Part shown: positions 22,286 through 32,849 of the stretch, piece by piece | How positions within the stretch are numbered: the first letter of the stretch is position 1 | How the letters are laid out: each line of letters begins with the position of its first letter | Assembly (NCBI GenBank): GCA_016648135.1 | Contig: JADDOH010016554.1 | Span: 1-64,000, forward strand | Reading direction: 5' to 3' | Source: Agrypnia vestita | Lineage: Eukaryota; Arthropoda; Insecta; Trichoptera; Phryganeidae | Length of the DNA stretch: 64,000 nt | Translations under genes and position numbers: made by a program | The notes under the pieces: model-generated | The model's database searches: none | What the model was told of the DNA's origin: nothing | What the model saw: only the letters and a program-made list of their open reading frames with translations

Positions 22286-22460
22286 AATATGTGGGGCATA
22301 AAAATAGTGATAGCAATGTCAAAAAAATGTTTTGGTTGTAGTCACCGAGGATTACTCTTAAAAAATGTACTGAATTCTAGATTTCATGTATCTATCTATT
22401 CCAAAATCATGTAGGTATCTTTTAAATTCATATTCTACTAGTTGTTCGTACCCGCCGTTG
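22286..22460 (+). repeat. Foldback MITE family M, left arm
   Basis: ATATGTGGGGCATAAAAATA, GTCACCGAGGATTACT and ACTGAATTCTAGATTTCATG match the M copy at 16.5 kb. The right arm is absent. Confidence 0.6.
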
Positions 22461-23150
22461 TACGGGTGAAGGATTGAGTTGAAAATAAATTTGTGGGGGG
22501 ATACAAAAGGTTCGATTCGAACGGTATAGATTTGCATCGAAAATATATCAGGGGAGAGGTAAGGGTAAAATAATAGGGGGGAAATGTCACCTTTGTTACC
22601 CGCCGGGTCCATAAGTGTGCAAAATTTGAATCGTATCGGACAAACTGTGTAGATTTGTATAGAGAACAGACAGACAGACATTGAGTTTTATAGGTATACT
22701 TATTTAAAAAAATTCTTATTTTAAATTGGTTTTCGATGGGCTTAGTTTACATTTATAAATAGTAAGATTCCAGGGGTAAAAGAATTGGGGGAAATTCACC
22801 TTCGTTACCCGCCGAGTCCTAAGTAATAAGTTTCCAAATTTTAAGTCCGATCGGTCAAACTTTGCAGATTTGCATCGAAAATATATCAGAGGGAGGGAAA
22901 ATATCATCTATGTTACCCACAGAGTCCGAAAGAATAAGTTACCAAATTTTGAGTCCGATCGTTCAAACGGTACAGATTTGCAACAAAAATATATCAGGGG
23001 GAGGGGAAGGCTAAAATAATAGGGGGGAAATGTCGACTATGTTACCCGCCAGGTCCTAAAGCATAAGTATGCCAAATTTGAATCGAATCACACAAACGGT
23101 GTAGATTTGTATAGATAACAGGCAGACAGACATTGATTTAACTGTAATTT
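22443..23150 (-). repeat. Dispersed module family D, several tandem partial copies
   Basis: Units contain AGATTTGCATCGAAAATATA, TCAGGGGGAGGGGAAGG, GGGGGGAAATGTC and TTACCCGCCGGGTCC, then ACAGACAGACAGACATT. Starts are visible near 22525, 22865 and 22973, and further copies lie at 24.07-24.47 kb. Ends of this kind are common in insect retroposon or Helitron-related repeats. Orientation and superfamily are uncertain. Confidence 0.6.
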
Positions 23151-23154
23151 CGTA

Positions 23155-23425
23155 TATTTTATACTCACCGTATGTATTACCGAGAAGCGAATCTCGACGT
23201 TTCGTTGGATACTTATATAGGATAAGTAGAAGAAGAGAACACTCCACAACAAAGTGCATTCAATTTACGCCCTAGAAAGCAGCATCTTTAATCAGTCCGA
23301 CCTCCACCTCCGCGGGTAAAGGTCGTCCTCCTGATGACGTTGGATAAGTCTCCAACGAAACGTCGAGATTCGCTTCTCGGTAATACATACGGTGCGTATA
23401 AAATTTTTCGAAATTACAGTTAAAT
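23155..23425 (+). mobile_element. Penelope-like terminal repeat with inverted arms (family L, copy 1)
   Basis: The segment around 23150-23210 is the reverse complement of 23351-23420 over about 70 bp, sharing CGACGTTTCGTTGGA/TCCAACGAAACGTCG. Between and before the right arm lie AACACTCCACAACAAAG and CCGACCTCCACCTCCGCGGG, also found at 30.5 kb. The GAAACGTCG signature and partial inversion at the terminus are reported features of Penelope-like retroelement ends; a Penelope-like coding fragment occurs at 59 kb. The element type is inference. Confidence 0.55.
23328..23367 (+). ncRNA. Hammerhead-ribozyme-like motif
   Basis: CTGATGA (23331-23337) is followed by one C, a perfect 6-bp hairpin GTTGGA/TCCAAC (23339-23344, 23351-23356), GAAAC and then GTC. 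CTC before the core pairs with GAG after GTC as a short stem I. Stem III would be only the self-complementary ACGT, so activity would need dimers, as described for small hammerheads of Penelope-like elements. One unpaired base between CTGATGA and the hairpin departs from the canonical core. Function is inference. Confidence 0.5.
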
Positions 23426-23489
23426 ATGTCTAACGACCGTAATAACAACCTTAACTCTTTAAAAAGACAGACATTTTTTATAGGTTTAG

Positions 23490-23582
23490 ATGTTTCCTAT
23501 AAAATCTCGAATTCAGTGCATTATAAATTAGTAATTCTTTTTTTTTGGACATTGCTGCATTTGCTTTTGTACCCACGTACGG
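23490..23582 (-). repeat. Foldback MITE family M, right arm
   Basis: CAGTGCATTATAAATTAGTA and CATTGCTGCATTTGCTTTTG match the right arm of the copy at 16.5 kb. Confidence 0.55.
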
Positions 23583-23589
23583 AGTATCG

Positions 23590-24005
23590 AGCCAATTGCG
23601 CGGATTTCGTGTTGAACATCTGCTTTTCGAAAAAATGGCTCCCTCATTACTCCAGTTCTATTCTCCGTATGAATTTGAATTTAAAATTCCGCCCGGAGTT
23701 GAGCGTTTCCTTTACGATACTAGCGCCGCCAACAATGCTCGGAGGAAACTGCTCGGCGCTGGAAGACGGCCTTTTCCCTCCCGAATCGGGACTTGGCAGC
23801 CATTTTATGTCCGACACTCGGTCGGCTATAGCCGCTGTAAACTGCGTTATCTCCGCGCCAGCTCCCGCCCGCTTGAAGAGTTATCCCGCCGAGTACGCGA
23901 GGAGCTCCTCCCGTGTGTACACACACACCCACCTACGAGCGCGCACGGAGCGCGAATACGGTTTCGTACAAAGTTTCAAAATGTAACCACGCCAGACATT
24001 TTCGC
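23590..24005. other. GC-rich island with overlapping long frames
   Basis: Two plus-strand frames of 186 and 160 codons overlap across this stretch, but neither resembles a known protein and open frames are expected in GC-rich DNA. It contains a short ACACACACACCC run. Possible regulatory island; coding is not supported. Confidence 0.35.
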
Positions 24006-24064
24006 TGTCCTTTTACATGAAAAATGAAAAGACTCGTCTTCAGATTAATTAATGGTGAATCTTT

Positions 24065-24475
24065 TATTAACAACTAGCTTAATCCTTAACCCGGCGCAGC
24101 ACGGGTTAAGGATTAAGTTGAAAATAAATTTGTAGGGGGTAACTAAGGTTCCCCCCACAAATTTGCATCCAAAATGTATCATAGGGAGGGGAAAGGATAA
24201 GAGGGGAGGGAGGAAATGTCACCTATGTTACTCGCTGGGTCCTAAAGAATAAGTTTTCATATTTTGAGTCCGATCGGTCGAACGGTACAGATTTGCATCG
24301 TAAATATATCAGGGGGACGGGAAGGGGTAAAATAATAGGAGGGAAATGTCGCCAATGTTACCCGCCGGGTCTTAAAGTATAAGTATGCAAAATTTGAATC
24401 GAATTATATAAACAGTGTAGATTTGTATAGAGAACAGACAGACAGACATTGAGTTTTATAAATATGGCTTTTTAA
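24065..24475 (+). repeat. Module family D, two more copies
   Basis: It opens with the palindromic TTAACCCGGCGCAGCACGGG and continues with AGTTGAAAATAAATTTG, two GATTTGCATC-type units and a terminal ACAGACAGACAGACATT. It matches 22.44-23.15 kb. Confidence 0.6.
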
Positions 24476-24539
24476 TAACAACGCTTATATTTGGCCGTGT
24501 TCTGAAATAGGCAATATTTCTTCTGGTTTGTGTCTTCTG

Positions 24540-24715
24540 GGGTATTATGCCGTGTTATTACGACCTTTCTGGCGGACGTTTCGGATCCCATTGCAGGGTC
24601 CATCATCGGGGCTGATGATTGAGCACATCAGCCCTGATGTTTGACCCCGCAATGAGATCCGAAACGTCGGCCAGAAAGGTCGTAATAACACGGTATAGTA
24701 TCAAAGAAGACACAA
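24540..24715. mobile_element. Penelope-like inverted terminal segment with hammerhead-like motifs
   Basis: Arms of about 65 bp, CCGTGTTATTACGACCTTTC versus its complement near 24680-24700, enclose a short centre. On the minus strand the left arm reads CCGATGA, GGACCC/GGGATCC hairpin, GAAACGTC; the right arm reads CTGATGT, hairpin, GAAACGTC on the plus strand. A partial relative lies at 31140-31235. Element class is inferred from the motif. Confidence 0.55.
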
Positions 24716-24914
24716 ACCTGAAAATTCTGAGTGGCCGAGAAAAGCTGAGAACATTCTTAGCAATATTTGTATTTCTGAATCTTGACAGTTGTTATTGTAT
24801 AACATTGTACCTAATGCCGCCAATTTTGAAGTTTTAAGTTTGACAGGTTTGAAAATAATGAATTCAATCAATTAGAATGCTCATTATTAAGATTTGTGAA
24901 TATCTTAATGTTTA

Positions 24915-25084
24915 AAACCAAATTAATTAATCAATTAGAAAGACATACAGAAAAATCAAACGAAAAAATATTTTGCTGCTACCGAGATTCGGACCACGGA
25001 TCTCCTCCTATCCGGGGCAGGCGCGCTGTCCAATTAAGCTATAGCGGCCTTGTACATTTCCGTGAACATGTCGACCTTATCTGT
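24915..25084 (-). repeat. tRNA-derived SINE family B, copy 1
   Basis: Minus strand: head AAGGTCGACATGTTCACGGA, then GCTATAGCTTAATTGGACAG (A-box-like), a B-box-like GGTCCGAATCTCG and tail TTCTAATTGATTAATTAATT. It is the same family as 40422-40590. Confidence 0.75.
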
Positions 25085-25429
25085 AAGTCTCATTTAATAA
25101 TTGATTAACATATATTATTCATTTTTAAAGCAATCTACTTTTTCTGGTACGGTAGGCACAAATTACTTTGTGTAACTGACGCCAGAATTAATCGTTTAAT
25201 TCATTTTTTTAATTTTGGACACATTTGATTCAACATACATATATTATGTTTAAGATCACACATTCTTATTGTGAATTTTCAATTTTTTCCGAACAAATTT
25301 CTGTGAAATTTAAAACCAAATTAATTAATCATAATTAACTATGATGGTAGATCCAGACATAAATTTATACAAGGGCCCAAAATTACTAAAAAATGTACGG
25401 TAAAAGTTCCTTATATACAGCTACTAAAT

Positions 25430-25557
25430 ACTTACAATCGAATTAGTATGTGTAAGCCAATAAGGGTATAAACACCAATACAACGAAACAATGTGCCTCG
25501 TACGCACGGCTTGCACATACTAATTCGATTGTCTTTCTTAAATGGAAAGAGGTCTAC
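25430..25557 (+). repeat. Foldback family J, partial copy
   Basis: ACTAATTCGATTGTCTTTCTT and AAATGGAAAGAGGTCTAC match the right arm of 47977-48180; CAAACACC-type central bases are also shared. Most of the left arm is gone, but an inverted AATCGAATTAGTATGTG piece remains at 25438. Confidence 0.65.
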
Positions 25558-26428
25558 GTCCCGCTTTTCGAGTGTATTGGTCAGGCCTCTGATTGGTCAC
25601 GCTATGCCAGTTCCATAGAGCCCAGATCACCACAGATTACAATAAACATGTTTTCACATACACTAGTAGCATTAGTTTTGGACACTTGGTATTTTCTTGA
25701 TTCCTTTCAATTTTTTGCAAAAAAAAAATTTTTCTTGCATTATAAAAAACCGTTTTGAAACTTTTTTGTATAATATATATATGGTGCTCTTATTTAGAAT
25801 GTAAGTATTTAACATGATTTAGAATTACAAAAAGTGTGAAATTTAAAAAATTCATCGAGCGTAAGCGACCCACGTACACAATATCGGGAAATTTCGTTTG
25901 TTTACCTCCCGATTCAATTTCAACCAATCTGTACGATTTCAGTCAATCACAGAAGGCGTGGGATTGTTGCAACCAATCAGGAAAGTGTTAGCAGTCATTG
26001 GTGGTACCTAGTTTCATTATATTTTTAGTCAGCCTTTTTCTTGTTTAAAAAGTAGGATTTAGATGGGGATAGTTTTCTGACAGTGTCCTCGATCGCGTCT
26101 CTCGCAGTTACCTAGCTATATATATACCTACATGTAATGTGAATACGGTGTAGTACAATATTTGAAAATGATACTTTGTGCACAATATGTCCCATGTTTG
26201 TACCTACCTATTCATGTTTGTAGTTGTTGGATCAAACCGATTTCACAAAAGTAGATAGGTACTTGGATGATTGATATATTGAATACAATGCCTAGGTATT
26301 GCCTACACGTACACAGATCTCTTGAAACGATCAAATGAAACTAGGAATAAAAGTCATAGAATCTGGTCGCTTATTTCACCGTATCAAATTTTGAAAGTTC
26401 TATAAATGTAATCAGATTTGAAAATATA

Positions 26429-26781
26429 CAGGCTTCCCCAGAGTTAGCAGCAGAAACTTGGCGGGTAGATTCCTGACTATGTTAAGAGTCTAAAATGTTC
26501 AAGCAACAAAAAATTACTTTTTTCAATTTTTGCAAGGTTTTTATCATTTTATTCAAGTTGCATTAAAGCGAATGAATTTTTCATAATCGACGTAAGATAC
26601 TGTAATGATATTTCAACTTTTTGCAAAAAATAAGTGTGAAATATTGGAAAAAAATGCAAACTTTGATATTGCATATCTCCATAACTATTGATATTAGGCC
26701 ATTGTTGATTGAACATTTTAGACTCGTAATAAGTTAGGAATCTACCTGCCAAGTTTCTGCTGCTAGCGCTGGTACATCCTG
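26429..26781. mobile_element. Foldback element family E, diverged copy
   Basis: Ends CAGGCTTCCCC and CTGGTACATCCTG with TA on both sides; inner arms TAGCAGCAGAAACTTGGC and GCCAAGTTTCTGCTGCTA pair. It shares ATATCTCCATAACTATTGAT and ATAAGTGTGAAATATTG patterns with the copy at 8.3 kb. Confidence 0.7.
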
Positions 26782-27244
26782 TATAGAACTTTCAAAATTT
26801 GATAATGTGTGGATGTTCTCACGATGGACCAGCCATAAGCCAGCTCGTACAGGCTGTAAGCCATAAGCCGTATAAAAACACAATACATCGTATAAAAAGA
26901 CTTCCACACACTTTTCTCATATTCATAGCTTCGTCTCTGTGAGTCTTCTATAATTATCGACTGGCAATGAAGAACCCGGATGTCAGCCTTCCAAAAATAC
27001 GTATGTTCCCTAGGATATGCGGCGATGAGGAAGTATGCTAGTCCATTGACAGAAGTCGTACAATTTCTCGTACACCGGTCAACGATCATGGAACCCCTGT
27101 CGTCAAGCGACACCACTACGTCGGTATGCGCTTGCGGTCTTCACCGCAAGATGGCGACACGCATCCACGTAAGAATGGACAAAAATCGAATGAAAGATGG
27201 CAGATAGAGTACCACCACGATAACTAGGCATGCGAGGGAGGTCG

Positions 27245-27605
27245 CCACTGTCGCGAAACAGAAGTTGCCAGGTTGTAAATTTATTACACAATACATAATG
27301 TACTGAATGTCCGGTGACCAGTGTCAATATAAATTTTAGTCGGGTAACAGCGCGCTCCGCGGCGGCCGCTCTATCTGTCAAACTATCAGACAGTAATATC
27401 GGTCCATTATTTGCTTTTTCAGCTTCGCAAAACTTTAATACTTCATTGGCAATTGTTCTTGCACAACCCCGAACTGTTTTGGTTGTTTTAGACATAATAA
27501 TTCAGTGTATATTAGTAATCAAGATGTCACAGCTCCCGAGCAAATACAAAATTGTACTGAATTATAGGGCGAGGGGTTGCCGCCGGGTGCGGGCGGGGCG
27601 GGTTT
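27245..27605 (-). mobile_element. Transposon family F, copy 2, with transposase N-terminus
   Basis: On the minus strand it starts CCCGCCCCGCCCGCACCCGG; the frame opens at 27495 with MSKTTKTVRGCARTIANEVL, continues KFCEAEKANNGPILLSDSLT and runs on out of the homologous region to 27103. The copy at 13.8 kb is inverted relative to it and shorter. The start resembles the N-terminal DNA-binding part of insect DDE transposases; the catalytic part is absent. Confidence 0.55.
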
Positions 27606-27999
27606 TAGTTCCAATCCTGCCGCGCGCCAAGTTATGTTGGGCAGGCAATACAGTAGCCGGCAAACATCTTGAAATTCTGCGGCGTAGTGGGGGGACGTTT
27701 GCGCATCTACCTTTCCACCAACGAGACCCAAATTTCGTCTTCTGCGCATTCCCCCACTTAGCCAAAGAATTTCATGAAGTTTGCCGGCAACTGTACCTAT
27801 TTATTTACATTGAAGTTAACATCCTTTTAACGTCTTTCTCGATCTTATCTAAAGATACCTACCACATTGGTACCGCAATTACATTTAATACATTATTTCA
27901 TTTTTCTTCTATTTTGTCATCAATTTGCCGCTCCTTTGAAAGCGTATTTCGCGATAAAGTGTGCAGTTTTCATCATAAGCTTTATACATCGGTTCCAAC

Positions 28000-28310
28000 C
28001 TACCTCCCCCCGCTTCCCCTCGGTACATGACTCCGTAAAGCCGCAATTTCGCCGCGCTTTTAAACGGAAAAGGACAAAAAAAAATAGTCAAATCGACCGG
28101 TCCAGTATTCCGTGTTCAATTATCGGCGGGCGCCGGTCCAGTCAGGACTTTGGACAAACTTTTTTCAAGCTTTGAACGGGGGATAACTAAAAAATAACAC
28201 AATTTCACGCGCGGGTTGCACATAGGACTCTCTGGCGCGGGGACCGGCCAGCGGGACAGCGGATTTTCTAGCGCAGCCGCCCCGCGACCTCATTCTAAAA
28301 TGACAGTTTA
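28000..28310. other. GC-rich non-coding island
   Basis: GC-rich, unique in the window, with no supported gene. Possible regulatory DNA. Confidence 0.3.
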
Positions 28311-28903
28311 ATCCTTTCGGGTTTTGAGAAACAAATCACTTTAATGTCGTTGATTGAGGCGGCAGTACTTTGTGGTGCAAAGTGATATTTTTTTTAAATA
28401 AATCTAACGGTATCCTACACATAAAAATTTTGTTATATAATATGAACAGAGTTACGATTTTTTTTATTTGCAAGCAGCAGCCGCGTATTAAAAAAAATGG
28501 ATGGATTTTCCGAAATATTTACATTGTCAGTTTATCAGAAAATTGACAATGTAAATATTGACTTTTAGAAAAATTAATAATCCCTACATAACGTTATTTA
28601 CTTTACACTATAAGTAATAAAATTTTAATTATAATTAGAACACATGGACATATGGACCCTTCGGTAGATTTCGATTAAAATAAATATTTTTTTGAGGTGC
28701 TTTTAGGGCCTACTGGTAAAGTCAAAAAGTGATACACCATATTATTCTTAAATACTTCTTTAATATATTTACATATCGAGGGTAGAAAACCAAAAGAGCT
28801 TTAGTGATTATTTCGAACTTTACAGGAGAGCAAAATAATGTTTTGTCAATCTGATTTTGTCAATATTTCTTTCATCATCAAACGATTTCCATATGTGTTT
28901 TCC

Positions 28904-29393
28904 AGGCGCGTGCAGTGGGAACATTGAAGCATGACTTTTTTGTAAACGTATATTTTGAAAAAAAAAATAGAAATTAAATATTTACGCAACAGATTATTCT
29001 GATATATCAAAATATGAACATTATGATAATAATTGTGATAGAAATAGTACAAAATATATGTGGGGTATAAAAGCAAAAGCAGCAATATCCAAAATAAAAA
29101 ATTAATGCAGTCATCGAGGATTACTAATTTAGAATGTAATGAATTCAAGATTTTATAGAAAATATCGCCTATAAATTTAATAAAGGAAACATGATTTTGG
29201 AAGAGATAGACACATCAAATCTATAATTTAATGCGTTCTAAATTAGTAATCCTCAGCGATTGTATTCAAAACATTTTTTAATTTTTTTGGATATTCCTGC
29301 CTTTGTTTTTATACCTCACATATGTTGTAATCCGATTTTTTTTCTAAATATTTGGTTACGTAAAGGTCTTGCTGCGATGTTCCCACTGCACGC
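28904..29393. mobile_element. Family N element containing a complete foldback MITE M
   Basis: Outer ends GCGTGCAGTGGGAACATTGA and ATGTTCCCACTGCACGC are inverted. Inside, at about 29057-29325, is an M element with arms GTGGGGTATAAAAGCAAAAG and TTTGTTTTTATACCTCACAT. At 6.4 kb family N occurs without M, so M inserted secondarily. Confidence 0.7.
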
Positions 29394-29599
29394 TCATGGT
29401 GTTTTCTAATTTTGGATTAACAAATATGGAAATATTTTAATAATTAAATGAACATTGACGATATTAGATCGACAGAATTTTTTTTACTTTAATTTGCTCT
29501 AGTTTAATGTTCGAAATAATCACTTTAGCCCTTTTAGCTTTCCACCCTCGATATATAAATTACCTACGAAAGACAAGTATTCCATGGATGCAATGTTTC

Positions 29600-29870
29600 A
29601 CTCAAATTTCTGTTAAAATGCCTGGCGGTGCTAAGTTTCCCCACTCTAAGCCATGAGCTAAGAGCAGAAAACTTTCCCACCGGCAGGGAACATTCAAGGA
29701 TCCGAGCGGTTTTGATTCCTGGTTTCTCGGGAGAGAGGCGGGAGTGACTTTACAAGACTGAGTGACGTGCTCTACAATTATGTAGAGAGAACCTCGGTGT
29801 ACAACGCATTCTCCCTTTGTTAGAGAGGTGCCTAGTTAATCTAGATTGGAAATTTTTATATCGGCAATCT
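29600..29870. other. GC-rich non-coding island
   Basis: Unique stretch with higher GC and no frame; contains TACAATTATGTAGAGAGAAC. Nothing recognised. Confidence 0.25.
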
Positions 29871-29958
29871 GCGAACACGCATCCAAAGGGAATCTCAGTG
29901 ATTTCATCAGATTTGACAAGACAAAAAACTAACCCATAAAAACCAAGTTTTTTTCATA

Positions 29959-30309
29959 CTCCATTTCTCATTCACTAGTGGAAACTGGTTTGGCGCTTAA
30001 CCTACGCGTTGGGCTTCGGTCGGGCGACGCTGCGAAAGGGAGTTATAAAAAATTTCCAAAAATCTACCGTATGCGTCGCATTTTCTTCATACAACTTACT
30101 AAGTTGTGTGAAAAACTATTAAAAAATTTTAAAAATCCAAAATTATACTAAAATTATCAATTTTTTTAACGAAAATTTGATATATCTTCTTGATCGTCGC
30201 CTGGAGTCTGCTTGCAAAGTTTCAGCTTGATTGGGAAAAGGGTTAAAAATCGATCCAAAGTTTTTTCGTCAGTCAAGCAACCAGACGCTACGAGTTAAAA
30301 GAAAGGGAG
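29959..30309 (+). mobile_element. TA-flanked MITE, family C copy 3 (internally deleted)
   Basis: Left end CTCCATTTCTC after TA, right end AAAGGGAG before TA. It keeps the right-hand half (GATCTTCTTGATCGTCGCC-like) but lacks most of the left interior found in copies 1 and 4, giving 351 bp. Confidence 0.68.
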
Positions 30310-30519
30310 TAAAAATCTTATCAACAGAACCTCGCCATATACCTAGATTAGTTGGAGAGTCCATTGAAATATACAAACATCCTAATTTCAATAGAGGCTA
30401 CAATTACAACTATCAAGTATTTGACGCACTGTTCTCACGACTTTAATTCCACCTTTAAGAGACGTCGCAGAAAATCCCGAAAATGTATTTTGAACCTACA
30501 TATTGCACACTGGCGACCT

Positions 30520-30765
30520 TTATCGTAGAAGAAGTGAACACTCCACAACAAAGCGCATATAATTTACGACCTCGGAAGAAATAATCAGTTCGGCCTCCAC
30601 CCCCGCGGTGATAAAACGCTCTCCTGGTGACGCTGAATAAGACCTCAGCGAAACGTCGAGATTTGCGTCTCAGTAAAATGTACGGTCCGTATAGAATATC
30701 CATTTTCTTTAACACAAATATGTCCAACGACCGTAATAACAACCTTAACTCTTTAATAGATTGGA
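30520..30765 (+). mobile_element. Penelope-like terminal repeat family L, copy 2
   Basis: GAACACTCCACAACAAAG, GGCCTCCACCCCCGCGG and ATGTCCAACGACCGTAATAA match the copy at 23.2-23.45 kb in the same orientation. It carries the hammerhead-like motif at 30621-30660. No coding part is attached. Confidence 0.55.
30621..30660 (+). ncRNA. Hammerhead-ribozyme-like motif, second copy
   Basis: CTGGTGA (30624-30630), C, hairpin GCTGA/TCAGC, GAAAC, GTC; CTC before and GAG after again pair. Compared with 23328-23367 one hairpin pair changed T-A to C-G and another G-C to A-T, keeping the stem. The core A at the fourth base of CTGATGA is G here, so this copy is probably inactive. Confidence 0.45.
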
Positions 30766-31129
30766 CATGTTGTCAGATGTGCTACTGGAAAGATCACTTA
30801 ATGTTTTTTATGGCGATCTTAAAAGAATGTTACCCTGTTGCAAAGCTAGTGAAATAGATGGAAACCTGGTTTGTCCATTAGACTGAATTCACCAAAATAA
30901 CATAGGGTCGATACACTTACAGGTGTTTTATCGAGGATGAACCCTTAGAAGGGAAATTTCTTTATTTCAATAGTATTTTAAATGTGCGGTGTTTTTCTGC
31001 CATGGATCATTTTTAGATATATTTTGATACATAGAAATACTACTTATTAGAGGGATGTCATGCCGCAACTTTTTTCACATTGTTCGAACACAGTCAGGAG
31101 TAAAGAATGTTCTTTGGTTTTCACGGCCA

Positions 31130-31240
31130 CTCAGTATCTTCTGGTTTGTGTCTTCTGGGGTATTATGCCGTGTTATTTGACCAGAAAGGTCGTAAAAACA
31201 TGACAAACACCCCAGAAGACCCAAACCAGTCAGGAGTTTT
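31130..31240. repeat. Inverted segment related to 24.5 kb element
   Basis: CTGGTTTGTGTCTTCTGGGG pairs with CCCCAGAAGACCCAAACCAG within about 85 bp; GTATTATGCCGTGTTATT and CCAGAAAGGTCGTAA are shared with 24.54-24.70 kb. The central hammerhead-like part is deleted. Confidence 0.55.
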
Positions 31241-31624
31241 CAAAGCCAGCCCCGTTAAATAGTTTACATTCTATAAGTTTATGCATATACGATACATAAA
31301 CTTATGACATATGATGTACATATTTCGAGGATTTTTATCGAATTTGTATCAAACTCATATTTATTTATTGAATGAATCTCAACAGCATAATTGTTTAAAA
31401 TTACACAATTAAATCAGTTGGCAGACTAATGATAGAGATCCACGACACGGATCATGAAATAGTTAATTCAAAGTAAAACAAAAAAGATGATATGAACCAA
31501 ATTAAGAAAGTAATAAAAAGTAGTTGAAATTCAAAAGAAATGTTATGACAAAAAAAAACCATTTAAAGAAAAATATAAAATTAAACTGGTGACTGGAAGA
31601 GGAACGAACAGATAGTCGGCAATC

Positions 31625-31660
31625 TATATAAACGTTGTACCTTAGACATTGTATCAGTCG
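31625..31660 (+). promoter_or_regulatory. Core promoter: TATA box plus initiator
   Basis: TATATAAA at 31625 is followed by an arthropod initiator TCAGTC at 31654, placing the initiator A 31 bases after the TATA start. The same layout occurs at 46449/46479. It may be an LTR promoter or a host promoter; no gene is seen downstream. Confidence 0.4.
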
Positions 31661-31849
31661 GTCAGTCAGTCATTTCATTACTCTAGTTCTACTTCCTTGC
31701 TTGTACACTTTCATTGGCTGCCGGAGCTTAACTCTGGGGAAAATTAACATCAACAATACAACCAAGCGCTCTTACATTCTACGACCCACGACCCTTCCCT
31801 AAAAAAGTAAAACAGGTTATAACAAGTTAGTAAAATTACACGTCGGTAC

Positions 31850-32095
31850 AATTAGGCACGTCGTCTCGCGACTCGTGGCCGACTTCATACTAAATCGAAC
31901 TGTCAAACACGACAATTCTGCGCGGCGGTCTAGATCCGCGCTATTTATATCCAGAAACTGGATAATCGAACCTCCGTGATTATTCTAGTGTTTGAGATAA
32001 TCTTCTCGTCGCTTCTAGACTTTTCCAGGTTTTCTTCGAATGATGTAACAAATTCCAGAGTGCGGTAGTGTGTTCTAGAATGTAGTGAAAGGTCC
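31850..32095 (-). mobile_element. LTR fragment family K with heat-shock-like promoter, copy 1
   Basis: On the minus strand, phased TTC/GAA units (31990-32075, including a TTCTAGAA) precede a TATA box GATATAAATAGCGCGG (TATTTATA at 31942-31949 on plus). The region matches 41770-41990, for example TCGAACCTCC and CTTCTAGRCTTTTC. No internal retroelement genes are attached. Confidence 0.5.
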
Positions 32096-32224
32096 TAGAG
32101 GTGCAGATGTTATTTTCGTCGTTGACATATTACAAGGGATTCTGTTTGTAATCCCTTTTGCCATTTCATTACAAGTTATATTAACATATTTATTACTTTT
32201 TATGGACTTTGGCGCAGACGTTAC

Positions 32225-32541
32225 AACAGTGAGCTCTATACTCTATTTAAGGAGCCAAACGTCACAAAATTTATAAAACTGGGAAGACTTCGGTGGCTGG
32301 GTCATGTGGAGAGAATGTCCGAGCATCAAGCACCAAAGTCCCTGCTGAACTCAAGACCAATAGGGCGAAGGAGCTTAGGAAGGCCGAAACTAAGATGGAG
32401 TGACAACGTCCTCAAAAATATCTCTGCCTTAGAGCTTCGAAACTGGAGAGAGCTGGCACTAGACCGAGATGAGTGCAGGAAAATTATTGAGGAGGCCAAG
32501 ACCCACCAAGGGTTGTAGTGCCAAGAATGATGATGATGATT
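32225..32541 (+). pseudogene. RTE-type LINE, C-terminal fragment with ATG-repeat tail
   Basis: An open frame from 32225 to a TAG at 32516 reads ELYTLFKEPNVTKFIKLG, RLRWLGHVERMSEHQAPKSL, GRRSLGRPKLRWSDNV and ends IIEEAKTHQGL. RLRWLGHVERM and GRPKLRW are typical of the last part of arthropod RTE-class reverse transcriptases. An ATGATGATGAT tail follows, as usual for this clade. The copy is 5'-truncated; what remains is intact. Confidence 0.82.
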
Positions 32542-32849
32542 TATTAAGTGCATCATATTCAGTGATTATACTGATCGGTTACTGCTAACAAAGCCAATAC
32601 ACCGGAGCCCTGTCTAAGGTCAAGTGAATGCGAAATCAAGTAAGTGGCTGCATCCGTTGGCAATTTGGTCATGCCGGCACCGTGCAAGTGATATTCACAT
32701 TAATTCGAGCTTGTTATAATATTTTGAAAGCATTGTTTGAAATTGCATCTACGTGAGTCGGATCGAATATTCAGCAGTTCCTAGAGAAAAGATTCAGTCC
32801 ATGTTTGTATGAAGAAATGGAAAACGTTTAACGTAGAAAAGAATAACTT

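Noticed and set aside
23426..24027. Two overlapping frames of 186 and 160 codons as candidate genes
   Set aside because: They start inside repeat DNA, overlap each other, and the open length is explained by high GC content.
27314..28030. 238-codon plus-strand frame
   Set aside because: It runs antisense to the family F transposase start and then through GC-rich DNA; no protein-like features.
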